Shown here one piece after another: positions 21,899 through 32,990 of a DNA stretch of 64,000 nucleotides; position 1 is the stretch's first letter; every line of letters begins with the position of its first letter. The translations under genes and the position numbers were made by a program. This DNA is from Brucella oryzae (lineage in GTDB: Bacteria > Pseudomonadota > Alphaproteobacteria > Rhizobiales > Rhizobiaceae), in contig JAAVLL010000004.1 in NCBI GenBank assembly GCA_012103035.1, positions 62,001-126,000 of the forward strand, written 5' to 3'. The notes beneath the pieces were generated by a model that saw nothing but the letters and a program-made list of their open reading frames with translations, searched no databases and had not been told where the DNA came from.

Positions 21899-22522
21899 CT
21901 ACTCGACCAAAGAACTGTATAATTCGATAAGCTTTTGACCAGCCTGCACATCTCTATCGAATAGTTGATAGAGTGCAACTCCTCTCATTGTGGACATCAT
22001 TAAATGTAAATGTTGAACATTCAGGCCCATCTTTCGGTCGGTGAAGTTTAAGCTTCGAAGAAATTCATCTCTAACATTGACCCATCTTGACATTTCATCC
22101 CTTAAACGAATGCCTAGATCGTTATCCAAACGTGCCGCAACCATAAGTTCAAGTGACGCTATATACCGTTTGTCTGAAAACAGATTCTCCCACAACTCGG
22201 TTATAAGTTGCGCTACAGTATACTCTTCGGTGGTTGGATTGGCGGTGAATGGCCTCACTTGCGACCAATCATTATGAAGTCGCTGCAAAGCTGCAACAAG
22301 AAGATCATTTCTTGAAGCGTATTGATGAGTCAGTGCACCGCGAGAGACCTTCGCTTTCTTTGCAATGAATGCAGTTGTTATACAGTGGTAACCAACTTCA
22401 GCCAAGGCCTCCAGCGTTGCGTTGCAAATTTTCGCTTGCGTATTTGATGAACGCTCCGCCTGGGTTTGTCGCTTGCCTTTTCTTCCTGCTCTGCCATCCA
22501 TTTCAGCTGACTTTTCAATCAT
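21899..22522 (-). CDS. TetR/AcrR-family transcriptional regulator
   Basis: About 207 residues, apparently intact. The N-terminal helix-turn-helix is visible in ALAEVGYHCITTAFIAKKAKVSRGALTHQY (residues ~40-70), followed by an all-helical ligand domain. The ATG at 22522 (MIEKSAEMD) is preferred over longer possibilities. It is transcribed away from the amidohydrolase operon starting at 22742, and the 219-base gap between them is the natural operator position. Likely a ligand-responsive repressor of that operon. Confidence 0.85.
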   Translation of the reverse strand: MIEKSAEMDGRAGRKGKRQTQAERSSNTQAKICNATLEALAEVGYHCITTAFIAKKAKVSRGALTHQYASRNDLLVAALQRLHNDWSQVRPFTANPTTEEYTVAQLITELWENLFSDKRYIASLELMVAARLDNDLGIRLRDEMSRWVNVRDEFLRSLNFTDRKMGLNVQHLHLMMSTMRGVALYQLFDRDVQAGQKLIELYSSLVE

Positions 22523-22741
22523 AGCACTGCTCCGCCACTGGTAACGAACGTCATCTTCGCTTGATCCTCCTAATCCCATATCTTTTCAATGTTGTTAAAA
22601 AGACAGTCGTTTCAATGCCGTATACCACTCGGTGTAACAAAAACAAGCCAGCCCGTTTTAACTGGACACTCATGCCATGGCGTGTAAGATTGGTGAAAAT
22701 ATACTTCATGTATGCACGACAAAACAAATGGGGAAATAATT

Positions 22742-23968
22742 ATGACGAGTTATGTCCTTTGCGGTGGCCAGGTTCTGGATGTTGATCAAGGTGTTCTGAA
22801 ATCCGGTGTTGAGGTATTGGTCGAAAACGACCGGATCGTGAAAGTCAGTGAACAGCCAATCACGGAAGCAGGAGCAGAAAGGATCAATCTGGGCGGACGT
22901 ACGCTTATGCCTGGACTTGTTGATGCCCATGTTCACGTCGCGGCCACCCTCGTGGATCTGGCGGAAAACGCGGCGCTACCCAGCTTGCTCATTGCGTTAC
23001 GAAGCGCAAAATTATGCGGGACATGCTGATGCGAGGTTTTACGACCCTGCGTGATCTGGCGGGAGCGGATCTCGGTTTGAAGCTCGCGGTCGATGAAGGC
23101 GCCATAGAAGCCCCAAGACTGGTAATTTGCGGCAAGGCATTAAGCCAAACTGTTGGGCATGGCGATTATCGAGCTCGTTATGACAATCGTCCATTGCATG
23201 AAGCGCGACTTGGTAGTCTTGGTCGGATCGCTGACGGTGTAGATGAAGTGCGCCGTGCGTCTCGTGAAGAAATCAAGAACGGCGCTCAGTTCATCAAGAT
23301 TATGGCGAATGGCGGGGTTGCTTCCCCAACGACCCAATCCACGTGCTGCAATATTCCAACGACGAAATCCGCGCAATCGTGGAAGAAGCCGAGAATTATG
23401 GGCTATATGTTGCCGCACACACCTATTCAGATGCCTCCATTCGCAGGGCGGTTGAATGCGGTGTGAAGTCACTGGAACACTGCAATCTCATCACTCCCGA
23501 GACCGCCCGAATGGCCGCTGAGGCAGGTGCCATTGCCTGCCCCACACTTGTTGCCTATGAGGACTGGCACTGGAAGGCGCAAATTTCGGTCTCAACGAAG
23601 ACCCCAGGCAAAGATCGATACTGTACGCCGTGGTGGACTGAATCGCTTGCAATCATGCGGGACGCAGGTCTACCGATGGCCTTTGATCTGACCTTTTAGG
23701 TCAGCTTCACAAATACCAGTCGATGGAATTCTCTCTACGTGCAAGTGTACTCACAAACCGCGAAGTCCTCCATTCTGCAACAAGGGTTTCAGCGAAGCTG
23801 TGCGGCATGGAAAATGAGATCGGCGTTATCGCACCAGGAGCTTACGCAGATCTTCTGATTGTTGATGGCAATCCTCTCGAAGACATCACCACGCTGGAAC
23901 GCCACGATGAATGTCTCACTGCCATCATGAAAGGCGGTAAATTTCACAAGAACAACCTGCCGGAGTAA
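22742..23968 (+). CDS. Amidohydrolase family protein (imidazolonepropionase/prolidase-like; frameshifted)
   Basis: About 405 residues. N-terminal GGQVLDVDQG and TLMPGLVDAHVHVAA (the metal-binding H-x-H), central FIKIMANGGVASP with the bridging Lys, YVAAHTYSD and SLEHCN with the later metal His, and C-terminal IGVIAPGAYADLLIVDGNPL. All are hallmarks of the metal-dependent amidohydrolase superfamily. Frame breaks near 23010, 23335, 23690 and 23715. It is first in an operon with an ABC transporter six bases downstream, so the substrate is probably what the transporter imports. The substrate itself cannot be read from the sequence. Confidence 0.82.
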
Positions 23969-23973
23969 GCCGT

Positions 23974-24794
23974 ATGGTCCGAGGCAAATCTCTGACGGAG
24001 CGCCTGGGACGGTTGGGAGCGGCGACAATGATTGCATTCAGTCTTGTACTGATGCTTCTGCCCCTGGTGCTTGTTTTTGGCTATCGATCATCTCGAACGA
24101 GATACTGTCGTTACCGGTGGAGGGATATTCACTGCACTGGTTTTCTGAGGCCTTCGACAACCTCAGTTTCTGAGTGGCTTTCTGCTTTCTATCGCAGTTG
24201 CAACTTTCGCCATGCTGGCTGGCCTTTTGGTTTCGGTACCAGCAGCAATTGTAATTGTAAGACGTGATTTTCGAGGGCGAAGCGCCTTGATTCAGCTTCT
24301 TATGTCGCCCCTAACAGTCCCAGCAATTGTGATTGGCGCAGCGCTCTATATCGCTGTTGTGGAAATTGAGATTGCATCCGAATGCCACTCGTCGGGTCGA
24401 CAGGTGTCTTTGTAGCGGGTCATGTTCTTCTCACAATCCCGTGGTGTCTTCGACTACTTCTTGCTTCACTTGAAGGTGCCAATCTGTCTGTGGAAGAAGC
24501 GGCGGCATCACTGGGTGCAAAGCCAGCAACGGTCATTCGTTTGGTAACGTTACCCCTTATCAAGCCAGGCATCTTTGCGGCCGCTGTATTTTCGTTCGTC
24601 GTTAGTTTCGGAAATCTGAAGTGTCGATTTTCTTATCGGGACCGGGACAGGTCACGCTTCCCGTGGCCGTGATGCAATATCTTGAATGGAAGATTGACCC
24701 AACCATTGCGGCTGTTTCCGTCCTGCAAGTACTCTTTGTGGCACTGATGCTGGTGATTTCAAACCGCTTTGTAAATATTTCGAGGATGGTTTAA
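23974..24794 (+). CDS. ABC transporter permease, PotC/spermidine-putrescine type (frameshifted)
   Basis: About 270 residues with six hydrophobic helices and the EAA loop (EEAAASLGAKPATVIRLVTLPLIKPG, near 24495-24570) that contacts the ATPase. Similar in layout to PotC/YdcV permeases. Frame breaks near 24085, 24180, 24370 and 24620. The stop overlaps the next start (TAATG). Confidence 0.8.
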
Positions 24795-25838
24795 TGGCTG
24801 ATGTTCAAATTAAGGGCCTGACCAAAACCTATGGGGCATTCACTGCAGTGTCAGACATGACACTTGATGTCCAGGAAGGCGAATTTCTTATATTTCTTGG
24901 CCCGTCGGGTTGTGGAAAACAACGACCTTGCGCATGCTGGCCGGATTTATTGAACCGGACGCTGGTTCCATACGCCTCGGAAATAGAGAGATTAGCCAGG
25001 AGCCACCACATCGTCGTAACATCGGACTAGTCTTCCAAAATTATGCGCTTTTCCCCATCTCACTATATTTGAGAATGTGGCTTTCGGTTTACGTCGCCGA
25101 AAAGTGCCGGAACCCGAACTGAAAAGCCGTGTAACGCATGCACTGGAGTTGGTCGACCTTTCACACTTGTTGGATCGGTTACCCAGGCAACTTTCAGGCG
25201 GCCAACAGCAGCGCGTGGCCATAGCTCGGGCCATCGCCATCCGTCCGACATCCTTCTTTCGATGAACCTTTGTCCAATCTTGATGCCCGACTGCGCCTTC
25301 AGGTTCGCGACGAACTGCGCAACCTGCAAAGTCGCTCGGTATCACCACCATCATGGTGACCCACGACCAAGAGGAGGCGATGTCAGTCGGTGATAGGCTT
25401 GTTCTGATGCGGGCAGGTCTTATTGAGCAAATCGGATCAGCCGAGCAATTATATCAAAACCAGCCAGCCGTTTCGTAGCTGACTTTATTGGACGAGCCAA
25501 TTTTCTAGCCGGAACGCCGTCAGATGGTGGAACTTTTACCACAAACGGTGGGGTTCGATTGCTTACGGCGATCCCATCTGCGAAGGCAAAGGAAGTACTT
25601 ATTCGTCCTGAAGCGTTGCGGTTGAGCCGTTCATCGGCTCTCTCAAGAACAATCAGACAGCTCGTATTAAAAACACGTCTTTCTTGGAGGGATGATTGAA
25701 ATCGACATCGAACTTAGTGACGGACAACATCTGACGGCCATCGCTTCACCTCGTGAAGTAAACGAGGCTGGTATCGATCTTATCCCTGAAAGCGCCATCA
25801 CAATTAGCGTCGCGCCGGAGGACGTCGTGCCACTGTAG
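24794..25838 (+). CDS. ABC transporter ATPase, PotA type (frameshifted)
   Basis: About 345 residues. Walker [17 protein letters not shown] (near 24900-24945), Q-loop VFQNYALFP, signature [14 protein letters not shown] (near 25190), Walker B ending in DEPLSNLDA and the H-loop [10 protein letters not shown]-terminal TOBE-like domain follows ([10 protein letters not shown]). Frame breaks near 24917, 25065, 25250, 25335, 25475 and 25690. It energises the PotC/PotB-like permeases on either side. Confidence 0.85.
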
Positions 25839-25904
25839 CCTTTCACCATAAGCGAGACGATAGATCTCCATCATTTCTTACTCATGATAAAAAGGGAAAA
25901 TGCA

Positions 25905-26936
25905 ATGACTAAAATGACTAGAAGAACTTTTGGCATTCTTTCTGGCGGCCTTCTGGCATCAGGAATGATGCCATCCCTTGCCTCCGCCGCAGGGCGAATT
26001 GTAGTCGGAACATGGGGCGGTGATTATCAAAATTTACAACAGATTCACATTACGGACGCTGTTCTTGGACAGTGGTACTCAGGTAATTTATGATCCAGCC
26101 GCTGATACGGTACGCCGATCAAAAATGCTTGCAGAACGGCGTTTGCCACGTGGGTCGATGGACATATCCTGCCTTACCCGACAGGGTAGCTACGAAATGT
26201 ATACAAACGGACTGATTGAAGAATTGGACGAGGCCAAGATTCCCAATCTGAGAAAGGTTCAATCGTTCATTCGCGCTCCCTATGCCGTCCCTCATATCTA
26301 CACTGGCCGCGTGATCCTTTATAACCCCAAACAGGTAACTCCTGCTCCAACATCGTATGCTGACCTGTGGATCCCAAGTATGCGGGGCGCATTGGTGTTA
26401 TCGATCTGCAATACCAGACAACAATAGAATCCGCAGCAATGATTGCTGGTGGCGGCGCATCCAACTATGAACCTGGAAAAGCAAAGCTCATGGAGTTGAA
26501 GAAACAGGGTGTGAAAATCTATCCTACCAATGAAGCCCCTCGCACAGGCGCTGAAATCTGGTGAAATCGTTATGTGCATCATGTGGAATGCGCGTGGCTA
26601 CATGTGGAAGAAGGCCGGGATCGACATCGAGATAGCTATCCCGAAGGAAGGCATTTCTCTTTATCTGTCGGATATGGTCGTTCCTAAAACGCGCGAAACA
26701 AGGAAGCTGCCTACCAGTATATTAATGCCATGTTGGAAGATCAGCCGCAGGCAGCCTTTGCCGAGCAGATGGGATATGCGCCGACCAACTCTGAAGTAAC
26801 GCTACCTGCTGAGTTGGCGGCAGCTGTCGCCTATTCTGAAAGACAGCGGGATCAGTTTCTCCTGCCCGATCTGGAGTATGTCGCCAAAGCTGATGCCGAT
26901 CTTCAGAATTGGTGGAATAAAGAATTCCGAGCCTGA
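25905..26936 (+). CDS. ABC transporter substrate-binding protein, PotD/extracellular-binding type (frameshifted)
   Basis: About 340 residues. A signal with a twin-arginine-like TRRTFGILSGG start and SLASA cleavage region is followed by RIVVGTWGGDYQ, typical of polyamine/opine-type binding proteins, and YAVPHIYTGRVILYNP. Frame breaks near 26035, 26370, 26555 and 26700. The ribosome-binding site AAAGGG lies 9-14 bases before the ATG. Polyamines are the default guess for this family, but amidohydrolase linkage suggests another cationic nitrogen compound. Confidence 0.8.
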
Positions 26937-27000
26937 ACCATCGAAACAATCCTGTCCGATGTTGTCGGACAGGATCAACTCGAACTATTCCGGTAGCGCC

Positions 27001-27834
27001 ATGAAAAGTTCATTATCCGCCGCAGCACTTTATGCCATCGACTTTGCTGGTCCTAGTGTTCATGGCTATGCCCCTTCTATATTTGTTGCGGTACAGCTTC
27101 AATGATTTCGTTCCGGGCGAGTTCATGGTGAACGGCTTCACATTTGCGAACTTCATCACATTCTTTTCGGATGCCTATTACCTCAAGGGTATGGCTACGA
27201 CATTGATTATGGCGGGCTTGGTGACGGTTGTCTGTATTCTGCTTAGTCTGCCACTTGCAAACTGGATGTCGCGCCAAAGAGGGAACCTGAAGACCTTGTT
27301 GCTTATGGCCGTGATCCTCCCGTTGTTTATATCGAATGCCGCGCGCTGCAGGCTGGATGGTGGCTTTCGGACAAACAGGCGTGCTGAATTACTTGCTGTT
27401 GAAGATTGATTTATAGCGCAACCTCTGACCATCATGCAGACACCGCTTGCGGTGTTCATAGGCATTACCGCCGTCAATGTTCCTTATGTCGTTTTAACAC
27501 TGCAGAGTGTATTCGAAGGGCTGGACGAAAATATCGATTATGCATCTGCAAGCCTCGGAGCAACGCCGCTGCAAACGTTTACGCTTGTCCGCATGCCTCA
27601 AATTATGCCGGGTCTTCTCGCAGCCTCGGTTCTGTCCTTATCCTTACGATGAATGCTTATGCAACCCCTGTTCTTCTGGGCGGCTCATCATTCCGGATGA
27701 TGTCGCCTATGATCGTTACCGAAATTCTGAACCAGTCGAACTGGCCACTCGGGGCGGCTTTGGCTTTCATCTTGTTGACAGTCACGGTGACGATATCTGT
27801 GCTCGCGGGGCTTTTCATTCGTCGGCGATATTGA
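27001..27834 (+). CDS. ABC transporter permease, PotB type (frameshifted)
   Basis: About 277 residues with six membrane helices (for example LLVLVFMAMPLLYLLRYSF and LIMAGLVTVVCILLSLPLANW) and the EAA loop DYASASLGATPLQTFTLVRMP (near 27540-27600). Frame breaks near 27035, 27345 and 27640. Last gene of the transporter operon, 64 bases after the binding protein. Confidence 0.8.
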
Positions 27835-28146
27835 AGAAAGTCTTCGTCTCGGAAGTACGAGTTGTTATTCTCCAGCATCTGTCGAGCGAATAGTTCAATG
27901 CTGGCAGAGGGACAAAAAGTAACGTGGTGCCCAATTTTTGGTAAGGGTTGGAATGAAAACCCCAGTTTAGAAAAGAAAACGACTTGGAACAGTTTAACTA
28001 GATTGTTCTTAGTAGATCGCGAACCGCTTGCGTCTCACTTTCTTGACTGGCAATCAACTTGGAACGTATTCACACGGATGATATAACTAAGCTGTTACGT
28101 TTCAGAATCCATGAAATCCATATTAATCGCGTATCTTATCTCGCCG
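27835..28146. other. AT-rich gap after the transporter operon
   Basis: No ORF here looks real. The stretch is noticeably richer in A and T than the operon before it and separates two chromosomal blocks. Confidence 0.4.
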
Positions 28147-28398
28147 TTAGAATTGACGATAACGTTCGAGAGGTAAGCCATTTGCTTCGACGTATCCATT
28201 AGAGCTGTGCATCGTCGCGCGATTATTTTCTTCCCAAAGTGCTGACTTAGCAGCAGCCAACGCTTGCGCAATCCCAATCTGGGCTGCAGGCGAAATATCT
28301 ATCTTGTGGCGACGTACTTCAGAAAGAAGTTCACTGTAACTTCTGGCCAGAGAATGGCAGCAGACCGGTCGCACTGCTGTGCTTGGTCTGTCATCCAA
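28147..28398 (-). pseudogene. CcdA-like antitoxin remnant without a toxin partner
   Basis: The last 60 residues (SELLSEVRRHKIDISPAAQIGIAQAL ending EANGLPLERYRQF) match the CcdA antitoxin family, including the ...GLPL.RYR.F tail. The N-terminus that should form the ribbon-helix-helix strand is split between two frames near 28345 (V-T-V-N in one, S-E-L-L in the other), and there is no good start codon. No CcdB-like gene follows in the 300 bases downstream. It is either a decayed module or an antitoxin gene broken by a sequence error. Confidence 0.6.
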
Positions 28399-28568
28399 CG
28401 AGATGTCGATGCGTCGTCATGCTTTCTATATAAGGAGCTACCAACCAGTTCAGTAGATCTCTGCTTTCCGATATTGACGTGAGCTCAGCATCGGAACAAT
28501 TTCGGCGTTTCATGAGTTTGTCTCCGTATAAAAATGTATGTTTCGGCGCCAGTATGGAGGAGGGCGAG

Positions 28569-28691
28569 ATGGGAGAATTGTTGTTCTGGATTGTTCTCCT
28601 TGGTTTGCCCGCGCTTCTCATCGGCGGATTTGCATACGCGCACTATCTGAAGCGTACAGGTGGTACGAGTTCGGGCGAAGATGGTGCTTAA
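28569..28691 (+). CDS. Small single-pass membrane protein
   Basis: Forty residues with one hydrophobic helix ([21 protein letters not shown]) and a short polar tail. A strong GGAGGAGGGCGAG ribosome-binding site precedes the ATG at 28569. It lies just ahead of ku and probably shares its transcript. A GGAAC element at 28493 with a GTT 18 bases on is one base off the stress-promoter spacing. Confidence 0.6.
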   Translation: MGELLFWIVLLGLPALLIGGFAYAHYLKRTGGTSSGEDGA

Positions 28692-28710
28692 CGAAAGCAG
28701 GGATAAATCG

Positions 28711-29585
28711 ATGGCACCCCGCGCAAACTGGAAAGGCCAGCTGAAAATTGATCAGCTTTTGTGTCCGGTCGCACTTTTCACGGCGGCATCGACCTCTGAG
28801 CGTGTTTCGTTTCATCTGATTAATCGCAAAACCGGAAATCGCCTCAACCGGGAATTCGTAGACAGTGATACAGGCAAACCAGTACCGCGCGAAAATCAGA
28901 TCAAGGGCTATGAAGTGTCGTCGGGCGCCTATTTGAGTTTCGACGAAGCGGAAATCGCCGCGGCCATTCCCGAAAGCGACAAGACGCTGAATGTCACGCG
29001 ATTTGTCAAATGCGACGAGATCGATGACGTCTATCTCGACCGGCCATATTATCTCGCCCCTGTTGGAGGCAGCGATAGTTTCGTACTCGTTCGTGAGGGC
29101 ATGAAAGCCGAAAATGTAGCCGCAATTGCCGAGACTGTCCTTTTCCGCCGCGCGCGACAAGTACTGATCCGTGCCGACGATGATGGTCTGATAGCTACGA
29201 CGCTTAATTTCGAATATGAGGTACGAGCGGCAGCGGAGGCATTTGCCGACTTGGGCACTTTCAAGTTCGATCAGGAAATGCTCGACTTGGCGCAGCATAT
29301 TATCGACACCAAGATGGGCAGTTTCGACCCCGTAGGCTTCGATGACCGTTACGATGCAGCACTGACAGATTTGATAAAGGCCAAGATTGAGGGGAGACCG
29401 CTCAAGAAGCCGGTTGCGCCGAAGACTGCCGAGGTTATCGATCTCAAGGAGGCTCTTCGCAAGAGTGCAAGCCTGGGTCGGGCGGGCAGGCGCCGACCAA
29501 AGCAACAAAAGGCAAAGCCAAGTCCGGGGCAACATCTGGAACAAAGTCTAGAAAAAGGCCGGTTGATCATGGGACAGCCGCTTGA
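28711..29585 (+). CDS. ku: DNA end-binding protein Ku
   Basis: Bacterial Ku binds double-strand DNA ends and recruits LigD for non-homologous end joining. [16 protein letters not shown] at the start, [14 protein letters not shown] and [19 protein letters not shown] in the core, and a lysine-rich C-terminal tail are typical. One frame break near 29490. With it repaired the protein ends [11 protein letters not shown] at 29585, about 290 residues, overlapping the ligD start by 17 bases. Without repair the frame runs on into LigD. A second Ku gene lies convergently at 32071-32859. Confidence 0.93.
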
Positions 29586-32055
29586 AACCTATCGCAGGAA
29601 ACGCGATTTTACGCGGACTAAGGAACCACGCGGTAAGTCCTCACGAATGAAAGGTGATCTCTTCGTCGTGCAGAAACACGATGCCAGAAGATTGCATTAT
29701 GATTTTCGCCTTGAGATGGATGGCGTGTTGAAAAGCTGGGCCGTGACGCGCGGTCCAAGCCTTGTTTCCGGTGAAAAGCGACTTGCTGTGCATGTCGAGG
29801 ACCATCCTCTTGAATATGGGGGCTTCGAAGGCACGATCCCGAAAGGTGAATATGGGGAGGTACAGTTATCGTCTGGGATACAGGGCGCTGGAAACCCATT
29901 GGCGACCCACATAAGCAATACAAAAAGGACATCTTGAATTTGAGCTCTACGGGGAAAAGCTCAAAGGTCGCTGGCATTTGGTCCGGATGCACGGAAAGCC
30001 AGACGAGAAGCGAGAGAATTGGCTCCTCATCAAGGGTGAGGACGAATTCGCCAGAAATCCAGATGAACCTGACATTCTCGAAGAGATGCCGAAATCAGTA
30101 AAACCGGTCGCGTCATCGCCGATGTCGAACACGAAGCGCCAGGTTGGTCGTCGAAAACAGGTCCGATCGACAAGAAGTCGACCGCTCAAGAGAAGGGTGG
30201 GGGCGCAAATATCAAAAATGCGAAGAAGCGACCGATGCCGAATTTCGTCAAACCTGAGCTCGCTACGCTCGTGTCATCTGCTCCAGATGGAAACCGCTGG
30301 CTTCACGAGATTAAGTTCGACGGTTATCGCATCCAGGCTCATATTGCGGGGCAAGGTCGCCCTTTATTCGCGTGGGGACTGGATTGGACTGAAAAATTTG
30401 GCCAGCAGATCGCCAGCGATCTTGTTGGTACGGGTGTGAACGAAGCCATATTTGACGGGAAATCGTTGTCGAAAACCAGTCGGGACTGTCCGACTTTTCA
30501 GCTTTGCAAGAGGATTTAAGCGAAGGGCGTTCGGATCGGTTCGTCTATTATCTCTTCGATCTTCTGCATGTTGATGGCGAAGATCTCCGCCAGATTCCTC
30601 TGGTTGAGCGCAAAACGTTGCTTGAAAATTAATTTCCGGATCATCGTCAACGCTTCGCTTCAGCGAGGCTTTTGATGCCGATGGGGCTGCGGTACTGAAG
30701 AATGCCTGCGGACTTGGCCTTGAGGGCATTGTGTCGAAGCTCAGGGAGGCCGCTTATAGAAGCGGTCGCAGCAACGATTGGCGTAAGTCGAAATGCATTG
30801 GACGACAGGAATTCGTCATTGCAGGCTATGTTCCCTCGACGGCAACGCGAGCGGCAATCGGTTCGCTCCTTTTAGGTGTACAGGATAAAAGGGGCTGGTT
30901 CCCGTGGGCCGGGTGGGAACGGGCTTTCGGTTAGGATGGCAAAAGAACTTTACAAACAGCTGCAAGCCATGCGGCTGGAAGAAAGCCCATTCGCTGTGCA
31001 ACTGACGGCAGATGAAAGGCGCGGTGCCAATTTCGTCACGCCGCAGCTGGTAGCGGAAATCGAATTTCGTGCCTGGACTGCCGATAAGCGATTGCGTCAC
31101 GCGTCCTTCAGGGGTGCGAAACGATAAGGCTGCCAAGGACGTCATATGGGAGAAGCAAACCATGTCACCTCGTATTTCCAGTAACGGCCCCGAGGAGATC
31201 GACGTGAAGCTCACACATCCCGACCGGGTTTACTGGCCGGGCGAGGGTGTCACAAAACAGGGTCTCGCAGATTATTATTCCGCTATCTGGTCTCGCATCG
31301 AACCTTTCATCGTCAACCGCCCCTCGCATTGTTACGCTGCCCAACCGGAATTGACGGAGAACACTTCTTCAAAAGCACGCGTGGAAGGGGTTGAATGAAC
31401 ATATTATCGAGGTTCAGGACCCAAAGAACAAGGAAGAGGAGCCTTATATCAGCATTCGGGACTTCAACGGGCTGATCGGTTTGGTGCAAGCCGCGACGCT
31501 GGAAATTCACCCATGGGGTTCGACTCAAAATTGGGAGCTACCGGATACATTGACGATGGATCTCGATCCGGGTGAGGGGGTTCCTGGCCGCGCGTGATCG
31601 AAGCCGCAACCGAGATCAAGGAACGTCTAGAAAAACTCGGATTGACGACGTTTGTTAAAACGTCCGGCGGCAAGGGACTGCATGTGGTCGCGCCATTGAA
31701 GCCGAAGGTCGACTGGGACGCCCTCAAGAGCTTTACAAAAGCTATTGCCGACCAGATGGCTGCAGACAGCCCTGATCGCTATGTTTCGACGATTTCCAAG
31801 GCCAAGCGTAAAGGAAAAATTCTCATCGATTATCTGCGCAATCAGCGCGGCATGACTGCTGTAGCACCCTATTCGCCGCGGGCACGTCCCGGTGCTGCAG
31901 TTTCCATGCCGCTTGGGTGGGAGGAAGTGACGTCAGCAATAGGCCCGGCCCATTTTACTATTCTCAACACACCGACCCGGCTGGTCGCATTGAATAGCGA
32001 TCCCTGGCAGGATTTTCGCAGCGCGGAAACGCCGCTGCCTAAGCTGAAGAAATAG
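29569..32055 (+). CDS. ligD: Multidomain ATP-dependent DNA ligase LigD (heavily frameshifted)
   Basis: About 830 residues in the order phosphoesterase-ligase-polymerase. Phosphoesterase: [17 protein letters not shown] and GTIPKGEYG (29670-29860). Ligase: [13 protein letters not shown] with the adenylated Lys (near 30310). Primase-like polymerase: [20 protein letters not shown] (from 31180), with DLDPGEG carrying the metal Asp pair (near 31560). Frame breaks near 29865, 29935, 30180, 30455, 30630, 30910, 31130, 31340 and 31590. The start [14 protein letters not shown] at 29569 overlaps the end of ku. It converges with the second ku gene. Confidence 0.9.
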
Positions 32056-32070
32056 GCAGAGCTCTTCGCA

Positions 32071-32859
32071 TCAGCTTTTTTGTTTTCACCGGCGAGGCTT
32101 TTTCGTAGAGCATCCATGATGTTGATAACATTGCTTTCGGTTTCTGGTGCAGTCTTGCGCGGCTTCGACCCCGTTGCCGTTTTCTTCTTTGCAGCAATCA
32201 TCGACTGAAGGTTCTTCTGCATTGGGTCCTGAAGGAAATCGATCCCAATCTTCCGTCTTGCCCTTGATGAGCTTGCGGACCATGGAAAGAAGCTTCGTAT
32301 CGGGTTTGCCTTCCTTAGTATCTGAAAAATAGTCGGTCGCTTTCCGCACTTCATCGCCGAAGCGCAGCGTCCACAGGACGATCCCGTGTCCGCGTGGCTC
32401 AAGCAGCACTGCTCTTTCGCGTCGGTACATGACAAGGCGGGCCAGACCGAAGACTGCGCTTTTTCCATTGCCTCCCGAATGACGGAAAAGGCTTCCTGGC
32501 CTACTTTGTCGGATGGCGCGAGATAATGCGGTTTGTCGTACCAGATCCAGCCAATGCTGTCGCGCGGTACAAATTTGTCGATGTTTATAGTTCTGGTGCT
32601 CTCGAGTGCCACAGCCTCCAGCTCATCCTCTTCAAGAATGACATAGCTGCCGTCGCCTTTCTCAAACCCCTTGACCTCGTCGTCATCCCGCACGGGCTTG
32701 TGCGTAACCGAATCTACGTACCGGCTGATCACCCGGTTGCCGGTCTCCGCATTCAAGGTGTGAAAACGCACCTTCGCTGTCGCTGGTCGCAGGCGTCAGC
32801 TTCCACCGCACAGGTGACAAGCGAAAGTTTGAGATAGCCTTTCCAGAAACTGTGGGCAC
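32071..32859 (-). CDS. ku: DNA end-binding protein Ku, second copy (frameshifted)
   Basis: A second, divergent Ku. SFWKGYLKLSLVTC at the start, then RFHTLNAETGNRVISRYVDS, YVILEEDELEAVALEST, DKPHYLAPSDKVGQEAFSVIREAM, ending in a Lys/Ala-rich tail. Start: GTG at 32859 with GGAGGA eight bases upstream. Frame breaks near 32845, 32785, 32430, 32270 and 32085. Its own promoter (32887-32911) has the GGAAC-N17-GTT stress signature, so this copy is probably stress-induced. Rhizobia commonly carry several Ku proteins with different expression. Confidence 0.88.
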
Positions 32860-32886
32860 GACCTGATCCTCCGGGAAGAACAGGAT

Positions 32887-32911
32887 AACCTGTTTGACGC
32901 CCGATAGTTCC
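32887..32911 (-). promoter_or_regulatory. EcfG-type stress promoter of the second ku gene
   Basis: GGAAC at 32911-32907, 17-base spacer, GTT at 32889-32887 on the minus strand, 28 bases before the ku start. Confidence 0.7.
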
Positions 32912-32932
32912 CGATCAGATTTGTTCAGCCTG

Positions 32933-32957
32933 GGAACCAGTCGCGGTTTTAGTGGTT
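32933..32957 (+). promoter_or_regulatory. EcfG-type stress promoter of topoisomerase IB
   Basis: GGAAC at 32933-32937, 17-base spacer, GTT at 32955-32957. Divergent from the ku promoter 21 bases away. Confidence 0.68.
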
Positions 32958-32990
32958 ATACGGCAAGGAAAATACGACTGGGGTTACCCA

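Noticed and set aside
29569-32055. ligD as a true pseudogene
   Set aside because: All domains are full length and the breaks have the same single-base character as in neighbouring essential-looking genes, so sequence error is more likely.
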